Shown here in pieces: positions 51,998 to 59,460 of a DNA stretch of 64,000 nucleotides. Position numbers and translations under genes: made by a program. Every line of letters starts with the position of its first letter. Positions within the stretch are counted from its first letter, which is position 1. The stretch covers positions 12,672-76,671 of the forward strand of contig NZ_QSTA01000009.1 in the NCBI RefSeq assembly GCF_003438075.1, in the 5' to 3' direction. Origin of the DNA: Eubacterium sp. OM08-24. GTDB taxonomy: Bacteria; Bacillota; Clostridia; Oscillospirales; Acutalibacteraceae. Below the pieces are notes generated by a model, which saw only the letters and a program-made list of their open reading frames with translations, had not been told where the DNA came from and did not search any database.

Positions 51998-52099
51998 TTA
52001 AAACTTTTTTTCGGAGAGCATGGGAAATAAACACATACACATTGTGCACATGCAACAACAACACATGGAGCTTTTTACATATGAAAAAGGCTTTGTCAT
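51998..52099 (-). CDS. Cys/Met-rich leader peptide of the amino-acid importer operon
   Basis: 33 residues: start MTKPFSYVKSS, core MCCCCMCTMCMC, end LFPMLSEKKF. Seven Cys and six Met codons, four Cys codons in a row (52063-52052). RBS AGAGGAG about ten bases before ATG 52099, and a good promoter 57 bases further up. The arrangement is that of a ribosome-mediated attenuator. Stalling at the Cys run leaves ATGCTCTCCG free to pair with the terminator 5' arm and gives read-through. Normal translation to the stop covers that stretch, so the terminator forms. The peptide probably has no other role. Confidence 0.85.
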   Translation of the reverse strand: MTKPFSYVKSSMCCCCMCTMCMCLFPMLSEKKF

Positions 52100-52121
52100 A
52101 ATTGTTGTTCTCCTCTCAAAA

Positions 52122-52144
52122 AGTCCTATAAACCTAATAGGTTT
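52122..52144 (-). promoter_or_regulatory. dyad operator after the importer promoter
   Basis: Minus strand AAACCTATTAGG then TTTATAGGACT: the dyad is CCTA-N9-TAGG, 17 bp, 10-15 bases after the -10 box. The PLP-enzyme promoter has the same dyad with the same spacing (AAACCTACTT...GGTAGGAAT at 53974-53997). The type of dyad suits an Rrf2-family (CymR-like) repressor, an inference. Confidence 0.5.
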
Positions 52145-52155
52145 TATATGTTCTG

Positions 52156-52184
52156 ATAATACCATATTAATGGGAAAAAGTCAA
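52156..52184 (-). promoter_or_regulatory. promoter of the importer leader and operon
   Basis: Minus strand TTGACT (52184-52179), 17-base spacer, TATTAT (52161-52156). Start of transcription near 52149, giving an untranslated lead of about 50 bases before the leader ORF. Confidence 0.85.
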
Positions 52185-52211
52185 TATAAATGCGCTAATC
52201 CGTTAAAATTT

Positions 52212-52697
52212 TCACAAATTCTTGTAATAAATATCTACACCCAACATTCGGTTAAATTTAAATCCTGCGTTTTTGATTTTTCCGCCAAATTCAAAACCGA
52301 ATTTTCTGTGCAGATAAATGCTATGTTCGTTATCGCTTGTAATCAGTGAAACAATGGTTAAAAATCTGTTTTCGGTTTGCGCATAGCTCAGTGCGTACTC
52401 CATAAGCTGAGTGCCGATGTGCTTGTTTTGGCAATCTGCTTTTACATATACCGAAAGTTCTGCAGTGATGTCATATGCATCTCGCCGGCTGAATTGGGAG
52501 AGGGCAACATAACCTATTATATCGCCGTTATCCTCATATACCGCAAGCAAATACTTGCCTGTATGCTCGCTAAGCATATTGGCAAAGTATTTGTCATCTC
52601 TTGGATTTATATCATAGGTAGCCGTAGTGTTTAGCACTGCGTAATTGTAAATATCTTTTATAGCCGACAAATCGTGTTCGGTGGCTTTTCGTATCAT
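52212..52697 (-). CDS. GNAT acetyltransferase, phosphinothricin/methionine-sulfone type
   Basis: 161 residues. Begins MIRKATEHDLSAIKDIYNYA with TTATYDINPRDD, the opening of Bar/Pat/MddA relatives. Acetyl-CoA site region CQNKHIGTQLMEYAL, later HRKFGFEFGGKIKNAGFKF. Relatives acetylate phosphinothricin, methionine sulfone or sulfoximine. ATG overlaps the stop of the upstream PLP gene (ATGA), so the two are coupled, which fits a role in sulfur amino acid chemistry. Confidence 0.88.
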   Translation of the reverse strand: MIRKATEHDLSAIKDIYNYAVLNTTATYDINPRDDKYFANMLSEHTGKYLLAVYEDNGDIIGYVALSQFSRRDAYDITAELSVYVKADCQNKHIGTQLMEYALSYAQTENRFLTIVSLITSDNEHSIYLHRKFGFEFGGKIKNAGFKFNRMLGVDIYYKNL

Positions 52698-53884
52698 AAA
52701 AGGTTTTCTTTCTTAAATGCCTGCTCAAGGTCGGAAATAATATCTTCGGCATCTTCAATGCCAACGCTGAATCTGAAAAATCCGTTGTGGAATTCTTCGG
52801 GATACAGGTACTGCCTTTCGTCGTTTTCTCCGAGGAATACAATAAGGCTTTCATCGTGACCGAGAGAAACGGCAGATGTAATAACATTTAAGTGACTTAC
52901 AAATCTGTTGTATGTATCGTGGTCAGCTTTTAGTCCGAATGAAAGTACACCGCCAAAGCCGTTTGTCATCTGCTTTTTGGCAATTTCGTGGTTTGGGTGA
53001 TCTTCAAGTCCCGGATATGCTACAAAGCTAACTCCCTTTACTGTTTTAAGATACTTTGCAACCTTAAGTGCATTTTCGTTGTGCTGTTTCATTCTGAGCG
53101 GCAAGGTAACTGCACCACGCATAATGAGCCAAGCGTTAAACGGACTGATTGTTGCGCCGAGGTTAATCTGCGACTGTGCTCTGATGATGTCGAGGTATTC
53201 TTTTTTACCGATAATAGCACCGCCCATTGCGTCGCCGTGACCGTTGATATATTTCGTAAGGCTTTCAATCGAAAAGTCTGCGCCAAGCTCAACGGGTCTT
53301 TGGTTGTACGGAGAAGCAAATGTATTGTCAACCGATAAGAGTGCATTGTTTTCGTGTGCAATGTCGGCAATAGCCTTTATGTCGGATATTGTAAGAGTAG
53401 GATTGCCCGGAGTTTCAATGTGAATAAGTTTTGTGTTCGGGCGGATTGCCTTTCTTACATTTTCGGGGTCTGATGTGTCCACGATAGTGGTTTCCACACC
53501 GAATTTATTGTTTAAAAGCTCGTTTAAGAGTCTGTAAACCGCAATGTATGTTACGCTTGAAAAAATAACATGGTCACCGCTTTTGAGTAAGGCAAAGAAA
53601 AGTCCCGATAAAGCGGCAACACCGCTTGCAAGAACTACGCAATCCTCGCCGCCCTCAAGGGATGCAACCTTTTCCTGCAGATACTGCTGATTAGAGCCGC
53701 CGTTTCTTGTATAAAGGTTTTTGCCTGCACTGCTCCAATTCAGGTCGCTTGGGTCATAGGGCAATTCATAGCTGTTTGCCATAGTTATAGGCCTCTTAAT
53801 TGCTCCTGTTTCGCCGTCCACACCGTTGCCTGTATGTACGGCTCTTGTCTGAAAGCCTAAATTTTTTACATTCTTTTCGCTCAT
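52694..53884 (-). CDS. PLP-dependent trans-sulfuration enzyme (cystathionine gamma-synthase/lyase family)
   Basis: 396 residues, Cys/Met metabolism PLP fold. TRAVHTGNGVDGETGAIKRP at the N-terminus, YTRNGGSN, PLP-stacking Tyr in SSVTYIAVYRLL, VDNTFASPYNQRP, the PLP lysine in SLTKYINGHGDAMGG near 208. Whether it acts as cystathionine gamma-synthase, gamma-lyase or methionine gamma-lyase cannot be settled by eye. It shares an operator-like dyad with the neighbouring importer, so a role in cysteine/methionine supply or breakdown is likely. Confidence 0.9.
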   Translation of the reverse strand: MSEKNVKNLGFQTRAVHTGNGVDGETGAIKRPITMANSYELPYDPSDLNWSSAGKNLYTRNGGSNQQYLQEKVASLEGGEDCVVLASGVAALSGLFFALLKSGDHVIFSSVTYIAVYRLLNELLNNKFGVETTIVDTSDPENVRKAIRPNTKLIHIETPGNPTLTISDIKAIADIAHENNALLSVDNTFASPYNQRPVELGADFSIESLTKYINGHGDAMGGAIIGKKEYLDIIRAQSQINLGATISPFNAWLIMRGAVTLPLRMKQHNENALKVAKYLKTVKGVSFVAYPGLEDHPNHEIAKKQMTNGFGGVLSFGLKADHDTYNRFVSHLNVITSAVSLGHDESLIVFLGENDERQYLYPEEFHNGFFRFSVGIEDAEDIISDLEQAFKKENLL

Positions 53885-53973
53885 ATTATCACCCTTCTGA
53901 TTATAAATTTCCGTGTTTTCGTTTGATTTATTGAATAATACGGATTTAGGCAGGTAAAATGTTAATACTTACT

Positions 53974-54025
53974 ATTCCTACCTGTAAAGTAGGTTTATTG
54001 TAACACCACACATTTTGTTTGTCAA
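53974..54025 (-). promoter_or_regulatory. promoter and dyad operator of the PLP-enzyme operon
   Basis: Minus strand TTGACA (54025-54020), 17-base spacer, TACAAT (54002-53997), then directly AAACCTACTT and ACAGGTAGGAAT (53997-53974), a dyad CCTAC-N7-GTAGG. The dyad covers the predicted transcription start, a repressor position. The 5' untranslated part is about 100 bases, with no other structure noticed. Confidence 0.75.
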
Positions 54026-54364
54026 TAGTTTTGAGAAATCTTTTTGGAAATAATATAAAAGCTATCCTCTATAATGCTTGTTGCAGTTAATTAGAGGTGT
54101 TTGTTTTGCGTTGAAAAATTCATAAATTATTGGTGCTTTTGTAAAAATATACAAAAAATTTATGTTAATTTTTATAATATCCAATGTAAAAATTCGTATA
54201 TACCACTATTTTTTAATGTGATTATTTATTATAATAATTTATAAGTGTTATTGTTTGCTGTGTTTTTGGGGGTGAATATTTCTTAGCAGGCAATTATTTA
54301 GAAACTTTTTGTGATTTTATGGTTTTTTAGGTTTTGAAATTAACATTTTACAGGAGGAAAAAGC
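54026..54364 (+). other. AT-rich upstream region of the amylase gene
   Basis: 339 bases between the PLP-enzyme promoter and the amylase GTG. Very AT-rich with several TATAAT-like words (for example TTTATAATATCC near 54172, TTATTATAATAA near 54228) but no pair of boxes I would assign with confidence. No catabolite-response (TGWAANCGNTNWCW) match was found. The ribosome-binding site CAGGAGGAAA ends six bases before the start. Confidence 0.5.
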
Positions 54365-56989
54365 GTGAAAGGGAATAAGAGAATAATCAGTGTGGCTCTT
54401 GCAGCAAGTATGTTGTTGCCTTGTTTTGCAACAGCTGCGGTGTCGGCAAATGCGGTAGTTGTATCAGATGAAAATTCGGTTTCTGCCGGCGATTACGATT
54501 TAATGGACAACATTCAGGACGGTGTAATTTTGCACTGCTTTAACTGGAAGTACAATGATATTAAGGCAGAATTAAATAATATTGCCGAGGCAGGTTTTAC
54601 AACAATTCAAACTTCACCTGCACAGCCCGGCAGCGGAACCGGTACATGGTGGTGGTTGTATCAGCCGTTGGGATTTTATATAGGTACTAGCGAACTCGGT
54701 ACAAAGGCAGAGTTGGAATCACTATGTAAAGAAGCCGAAAATTATGGTATCAAGGTAATAGTTGATGTTGTAGCAAATCATCTTGCAGGCGACCATTCAA
54801 GAATAGAAGATGATTTAAAGCCATCAAAGTATTGGCATACTTTTGGTGGTGGTATTAATTGGAAAAACAGATGGCAGGTAACGCACGGAGAAATCGGTAT
54901 GCCTGATATCGCAACTGAAAATTCATATGTTCAGCAAAAAGTAGGAAAATATATGCAGGAATTAAAGTCAGTCGGTGTTGACGGTATTCGCTGGGACGCA
55001 GCAAAACATATTGGCGTTCCGAGCGAGGGCGATAATTTCTGGAGTTCGGTAACAAAGTATGGTTTATATAACTATGGCGAAATTCTTACCGGTCCTGATG
55101 ACAGAGAAACCGGAAATGAAGATATAATGAAAGAATATACAGACTATATTACAGTAACCGACAGCAATTACGGTAAAACTCTGCGTGATTCATTTAATTC
55201 CGGTGATGCACCTGATTCGTCTGGAAACTGGAGTGATCGTGGTATTTCCTGCGATAAACTCATTTATTGGGCCGAAAGCCATGACACATGGTCAAATAAC
55301 AAAGATTGGGGCTATTCAAATGATATGAGCCAAAATGTTATTGACCGTGCATATGCTGTTGCGGCAAGCCAAAATGAAGTAACGGCTCTTTATTTTTCTC
55401 GTCCGTCATCAAAAATTAAAGATAATATAAAAATCGGTGAAAAAGGCAGCACTCACTTTACAAGCAGTGAGGTTGCGGAAGTTAATAAATTCCACAATGC
55501 CATGAACGGAAAAGCCGATTGTTATAAAAAGTCAAACGACTGCAGCGTAATTACCCGTAAAGACGGCGGTGCTGTTATTGTAAAAGGCAGCGGCAGCGGT
55601 AATGTTTCTGTTGAAAACGGCGGAGGCTATGCAAAACCGGGTACATATGTTGACAAAATTTCCGGCAACACATTTACGGTTACTTCATCGTCAATCAGCG
55701 GTAAGGTCGGCTCAAGCGGTATTGCCGTTATTTATGAAGAAGAAAATCCTAAGCCAAAGGTAAGTGTAACTCCGGGTTCTTCTACATACGAAACAGAAAC
55801 TTACACACTTACATTAAATACCAAGAACGCTGAAAACTCGCAGTATTCCGTTGACGGCGGTAAATATCAGTCATTCACTGACGGTACGAAAATTACAATC
55901 GGCGCAGGTCTTGCGTACGGTACAAAGACAACAATCAATGTAAAGGCAAGCAACGCCAACGGTTCAGCCGATAAAACCTACATTTACACAAAGGTTGACC
56001 CGACATTAACGCAAAAAATTTACTTTGACAATTCATCTTATAACTGGTCAAATATATATGCTTATATTTATTCAGATGCAGTTTCTAATGCAAAATGGCC
56101 GGGCGAAAAAATGACTTTGGATTCTTCTACAGGTTATTATGTAATTGAAGTTTCAGATTCACTTGCAAACGGTGCGGTTATTTTCAGTGACGGCACAAAC
56201 TCTGCAAGCAAGCGTTATCCTGCAGATTCAAAGCCGGGATTAAATCTCAACGGCACTACAAAGATATTCAAAGCAAATCACACTTTTGAAGATTATTATC
56301 CGCCTGTACCGACCCAAAGTACAACAGCACAGCCAACTACGGCACAGCCTACTACGGCACAGCCAACTACACCTCCTGCTGAAAGCATACTTATCGGTGA
56401 TACAAATCAGGACGGTAAAATTACAATCAACGATGTAACCGGAATTCAGCTTTACATCAATGAAATGATTACATTTAATCAGAAACAAAAGATTGCTGCC
56501 GATGTTGACGAAGACGGTTCTGTTGATATCAGAGATGCTACATACATTATGATGTACGTTACAAATCAGCCAAGCAGTGAGGCTAAGGTAGGTCAATACA
56601 CAGGAGGAATCACTCCGACACAGCCGACAACGGTTAAACCGACAACACAGCCTACTACAGCGCCGACACCGACAACCCAACCTACAACTTCATCTGTATC
56701 TGACAAATATACTATGACATTTACAGATAACTACAACTGGGGTAAAGTAAATTGCTACTATTGGTCTGACAGCAATACAAAAATGACATCATGGCCGGGA
56801 AAATCAATGACAAAGTCAACAACAAATGAATTAGGTCAGAGTGTTTATACCATTGATATTCCAAGCGACGCTACATATGTAATATTCAACAATGGCAGCA
56901 GTCAGACTGTTGATATTCCTGTTACAGGCAGTGCCGAGTTTTATATTTCGGGCAGTTCAAACGGAAAATATACCGTTAAAAACCGATAA
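54365..56989 (+). CDS. secreted GH13 alpha-amylase with CBM26-like modules and a dockerin
   Basis: Degrades starch outside the cell. 874 residues, GTG start, signal peptide 1-30. GH13 barrel with VDVVANH near 137, catalytic triad Asp211 (GIRWDAAKH), Glu239 (YGEIL) and Asp307 (ESHDTWSN). A beta-sandwich spacer at about 462-545 precedes a CBM26-like module (about 550-642, YNWSNIYAYIYSD). Then come a TTAQP repeat linker and a type I dockerin at about 676-738 with two calcium-loop repeats (DTNQDGKITINDVTG; DVDEDGSVDIRDATY). After a second Pro/Thr linker there is a second CBM26-like module (about 779-874, YNWGKVNCYYWSD). The dockerin should bind a cohesin scaffold, as in the R. bromii amylosome; no cohesin is in the window. 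Confidence 0.93.
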   Translation: MKGNKRIISVALAASMLLPCFATAAVSANAVVVSDENSVSAGDYDLMDNIQDGVILHCFNWKYNDIKAELNNIAEAGFTTIQTSPAQPGSGTGTWWWLYQPLGFYIGTSELGTKAELESLCKEAENYGIKVIVDVVANHLAGDHSRIEDDLKPSKYWHTFGGGINWKNRWQVTHGEIGMPDIATENSYVQQKVGKYMQELKSVGVDGIRWDAAKHIGVPSEGDNFWSSVTKYGLYNYGEILTGPDDRETGNEDIMKEYTDYITVTDSNYGKTLRDSFNSGDAPDSSGNWSDRGISCDKLIYWAESHDTWSNNKDWGYSNDMSQNVIDRAYAVAASQNEVTALYFSRPSSKIKDNIKIGEKGSTHFTSSEVAEVNKFHNAMNGKADCYKKSNDCSVITRKDGGAVIVKGSGSGNVSVENGGGYAKPGTYVDKISGNTFTVTSSSISGKVGSSGIAVIYEEENPKPKVSVTPGSSTYETETYTLTLNTKNAENSQYSVDGGKYQSFTDGTKITIGAGLAYGTKTTINVKASNANGSADKTYIYTKVDPTLTQKIYFDNSSYNWSNIYAYIYSDAVSNAKWPGEKMTLDSSTGYYVIEVSDSLANGAVIFSDGTNSASKRYPADSKPGLNLNGTTKIFKANHTFEDYYPPVPTQSTTAQPTTAQPTTAQPTTPPAESILIGDTNQDGKITINDVTGIQLYINEMITFNQKQKIAADVDEDGSVDIRDATYIMMYVTNQPSSEAKVGQYTGGITPTQPTTVKPTTQPTTAPTPTTQPTTSSVSDKYTMTFTDNYNWGKVNCYYWSDSNTKMTSWPGKSMTKSTTNELGQSVYTIDIPSDATYVIFNNGSSQTVDIPVTGSAEFYISGSSNGKYTVKNR

Positions 56990-57032
56990 TTTTAAAAATT
57001 GCGTTGAAATAAAAAATAAGAGTGATACAATA

Positions 57033-57066
57033 AAGCTGTCAGGTTTTATCAATCTGACAGCTTAAT
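57033..57066 (+). terminator. terminator of the amylase gene
   Basis: AAGCTGTCAG-GTTTTATCAAT-CTGACAGCTT (10-bp stem, 57033-57063) followed by AATTGTATT, 44 bases after the stop. Confidence 0.75.
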
Positions 57067-57106
57067 TGTATTATATATTTTGTAATCAGGAGTATTATTT
57101 ATATTT

Positions 57107-57772
57107 ATGGAGAATCAAATCGAAAAAAATATCGAGCATTTAAGAAATTCTCAACTTTTTCGTGGATTTACCGATGATGAAATTGAGAAATTTCTATATA
57201 ATACTAAATTTAAAATTATTGAACTTAATCGTGGCGCAATACTTAATGTTGAACTTGATAAATCAATTTTTGTTTTATATGGTTCAATAGCTTCTTATGA
57301 AACTAATATAGACGGTGTGAAAACATTTATAAATTATTTTGAACCCGACGGAAACGGATTGGTGGCTATAAGCCTGGATACTTCGTATCCGACGGTATCG
57401 GTAGAGGCAAGAAAAAAATCGGTTATTTTGTCACTTGAAACAAATTCATTTTTAATAACCGATCCGTCAATTATTTTTTTACAAAACAGAGTTCAGCAAA
57501 ACATTATCAGTATTTTTTACAGAATGACAGAAAATGTTATGCAGCGCATAATTGCTAATGCGGAATCTCTTTCTAAAAATAAAATTATTAAGTATTTGCG
57601 ACAATTAAAAAGCGAGCAAAAAAGTGACAAATTACAAATTCCTTTTACAAGACAGGAGCTCGCAGACCATTTGCAAATGGATATAAGCACATTGATGAGA
57701 GAATTAAAAAGTTTGCAAGAAAGCAATGTGCTTACATATGACGGAAAAATAATTACGATTTTGAATATCTGA
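57107..57772 (+). CDS. Crp/Fnr-family transcriptional regulator
   Basis: 221 residues. N-terminal cyclic-nucleotide-binding-like beta barrel (FRGFTDDEIEKFL, then RGAILNVELDKSIFVLYGSI), long dimer helix, C-terminal winged helix RQELADHLQMDISTLMRELKSLQ with recognition helix DISTLMREL. The usual cAMP phosphate-binding residues and the Fnr cysteines are not evident, so the signal is unknown. It lies between the amylase terminator and its own terminator; a link to starch use is suggested only by position. Confidence 0.88.
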   Translation: MENQIEKNIEHLRNSQLFRGFTDDEIEKFLYNTKFKIIELNRGAILNVELDKSIFVLYGSIASYETNIDGVKTFINYFEPDGNGLVAISLDTSYPTVSVEARKKSVILSLETNSFLITDPSIIFLQNRVQQNIISIFYRMTENVMQRIIANAESLSKNKIIKYLRQLKSEQKSDKLQIPFTRQELADHLQMDISTLMRELKSLQESNVLTYDGKIITILNI

Positions 57773-57789
57773 CACTACTATACTTCTCA

Positions 57790-57820
57790 AAAGGGCAGTC
57801 CAAATAATGGACTGCCCTTT
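57790..57820. terminator. bidirectional terminator between the convergent Crp and MBL genes
   Basis: AAAGGGCAGTCC-AAATAAT-GGACTGCCCTTT, a perfect 12-bp stem, 17 bases after the Crp-type gene and 39 bases after the MBL gene on the other strand. Confidence 0.85.
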
Positions 57821-57859
57821 AAATATGGATTATGATTTATTTTATTGCAGAAAATTTAA

Positions 57860-58660
57860 TTAAGCGGGGAAAAATGCACCGGCTGTAATGTCAAGGTAAT
57901 TAAGACCCGAATAGTTTGGATATTCAGCCTTTACCTTGTTTTTAAAGTCCTCGGCATCGGCAGAATTTGCCGCAATAGTCTTGATGTTCTTAACATAAGC
58001 AAGCTTTGTTCTTACATCGTCTGTATCCTCAGGGTCATAGTGCGATGTGAGGATAAGGCTGTAATTCTTGTTTATGTAGCTTTCAAGGTCGGCAATCATT
58101 GCATCTGCGTGAGCGTTGCCGCCAATGATTGAGTGGCAGTCGTGACCGAGCATATGTGTGTAAATAACATTGATTTCAGGGAAAACAATATCAAAAGCAT
58201 CAGCAGTTTCTACAATGCTAAGTTCGGTATCTGCGATTTTTAATGTTTCGCCTGCGATAAGGTTAGTTACCTTGTGGATGGACGAATCAAAAATATTTCC
58301 GAAAGTCTTGTTAAAGTTTTCTACTAAAGCTTTACCGCCACCGACTGTGCCGTAAGTATTTGCCTTTTTAGTAGCGTATTTTTTAACATCGGGTAAAAAT
58401 GTGCCGCCACCCATATGGTACGCAAGCACTACGCCCTCAACCTCTGCTCCGCTTTCCTTAATGAAAGCCTCAAGCTCTGCAATGTTGTCATTAAAGCAAG
58501 GCGATTCGATAACAACTGTTTTGTTGTTTTTTACAAGCATAATTGCTTCATCGTCAATAAAGTCATTTGTACGGTAAACCAATAACTTTACTTCACCGAA
58601 TGAATATTCAAAGATAGTGCCTTTTTCTAATTTGATTTCTTTGTAATCTGTCTTTTTCAT
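57860..58660 (-). CDS. degenerate metallo-beta-lactamase-fold protein
   Basis: 266 residues. The overall MBL pattern is visible (NNKTVVIESPCFNDNIAELEAFI, then VEGVVLAYHMGGGTFLPDV), but the metal-binding HxHxDH motif is replaced by AYHMGGG. Later histidines occur in IYTHMLGHDCHSIIGG and LTSHYDPEDT, so some metal binding is possible. Substrate unknown. It has its own promoter with two dyads (58698-58762) and follows an Rrf2 regulator gene. RBS GGAGG, 9 bases before ATG. Confidence 0.8.
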   Translation of the reverse strand: MKKTDYKEIKLEKGTIFEYSFGEVKLLVYRTNDFIDDEAIMLVKNNKTVVIESPCFNDNIAELEAFIKESGAEVEGVVLAYHMGGGTFLPDVKKYATKKANTYGTVGGGKALVENFNKTFGNIFDSSIHKVTNLIAGETLKIADTELSIVETADAFDIVFPEINVIYTHMLGHDCHSIIGGNAHADAMIADLESYINKNYSLILTSHYDPEDTDDVRTKLAYVKNIKTIAANSADAEDFKNKVKAEYPNYSGLNYLDITAGAFFPA

Positions 58661-58697
58661 AATAAAACCTCCGTAAAAATGTTTATGTGTTGAATTT

Positions 58698-58720
58698 GTT
58701 GTAACATTAATGATTACAAC
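58698..58720. promoter_or_regulatory. operator-like dyad 1 at the MBL promoter
   Basis: GTTGTAA-CATTAATGA-TTACAAC, 23 bp, immediately downstream of the -10 box at 58724-58729 on the minus strand. It is the same as the dyad at 58740 in both half-sites (GTTGTAA, TTACAAC). Confidence 0.75.
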
Positions 58721-58723
58721 GAT

Positions 58724-58752
58724 ATATTATCACAAGCTTGTTGTAATGTCAA
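58724..58752 (-). promoter_or_regulatory. promoter of the MBL-fold gene
   Basis: Minus strand TTGACA (58752-58747), 17-base spacer, TAATAT (58729-58724). The -35 box is inside dyad 2. Confidence 0.85.
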
Positions 58753-58762
58753 TAGTTACAAC
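58740..58762. promoter_or_regulatory. operator-like dyad 2 at the MBL promoter
   Basis: GTTGTAA-TGTCAATAG-TTACAAC, 23 bp, covering the -35 box. Centre-to-centre distance to dyad 1 is 42 bp, four helical turns, so two dimers could bind on the same face of the DNA. Confidence 0.75.
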
Positions 58763-58814
58763 AGATTTTTTAAAAAAAGATTTTGAAGAAATTTCCTCAA
58801 AATCTTTAATCCGG

Positions 58815-59264
58815 TTATTTTTGAATTTCTATCAAGTTTTTGGTGTCGGTCAAAACATCTTTTAATGTAACAGACGCAAGTTCTTTTTCCATTGCCTGCT
58901 GTACTTTTATGAGCCTGTCGTCAAGAACGGCGTGAATGTTTCGTCCAACGGGGCAGAGCGGGTTAGGGTTTTCGTGAAAATGGAAAAGCTCGCCGTTGCC
59001 TACACAGTCCACAGCCTTGTAAATATCAAGAAAAGTAATTTCGCCTTCGGGTTTTGCAAGCACAGCACCGCCCGAGCCTCTTGCCACATCAACAATATTT
59101 GCCTTTTTAAGCTGACCAAGAATTTTGCGTACAATAACAGGGTTTACATTTGTGCTTGACGCCAAAAAATCACTTGTAACCTTAGTGCTTTCGCCAAAGG
59201 TTTTAATACAGGTAAGAATATGAACGGCAAGTGTAAATCGGCTTGAAATTTGCATATATGCCAC
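58815..59264 (-). CDS. Rrf2-family transcriptional regulator
   Basis: 149 residues. Winged helix at the N-terminus (MQISSRFTLAVHILTCIKTF, NPVIVRKILGQLKKANIVDV, then the wing ARGSGGAVLAKP). Only one cysteine (NPLCPVGRN near 103) in the region where Fe-S Rrf2 proteins have three, so not an IscR/NsrR-type cluster; it resembles YwnA-like members. Probably represses the MBL gene through the two dyads at 58698-58762. Transcribed in the same direction, 150 bases upstream of that gene, after the tRNA-Pro terminator. Confidence 0.9.
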   Translation of the reverse strand: MAYMQISSRFTLAVHILTCIKTFGESTKVTSDFLASSTNVNPVIVRKILGQLKKANIVDVARGSGGAVLAKPEGEITFLDIYKAVDCVGNGELFHFHENPNPLCPVGRNIHAVLDDRLIKVQQAMEKELASVTLKDVLTDTKNLIEIQK

Positions 59265-59284
59265 CTCATTGTAAGGAATAAATT

Positions 59285-59320
59285 ATAAGAAAAACACGCT
59301 AACCGTTTAGATTAGCGTGT
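59285..59320 (-). terminator. terminator of tRNA-Pro
   Basis: Minus strand ACACGCTAA-TCTAAACGG-TTAGCGTGT (59320-59294) followed by TTTTTCTT, starting three bases after the encoded CCA. Confidence 0.9.
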
Positions 59321-59322
59321 AA

Positions 59323-59399
59323 TGGTCGGGATGACAAGATTTGAACTTGCGACACCACGCCCCCCAGACGTGTGCGCTACCAAGCTGCGCTACATCCCG
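59323..59399 (-). tRNA. tRNA-Pro (GGG anticodon)
   Basis: 77 bases, complete cloverleaf. Acceptor arms CGGGATG and CATCCCG, D arm GCGC/GCGC, anticodon stem CACGT/GCGTG around loop CTGGGGG (anticodon GGG), T arm GCAAG-TTCAAAT-CTTGT, discriminator A and encoded CCA. Confidence 0.93.
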
Positions 59400-59460
59400 T
59401 TGCAACATATACTTTATTTTATCAGATATAAATCAAAAAGTCAAGCAATTTGAACTTATG

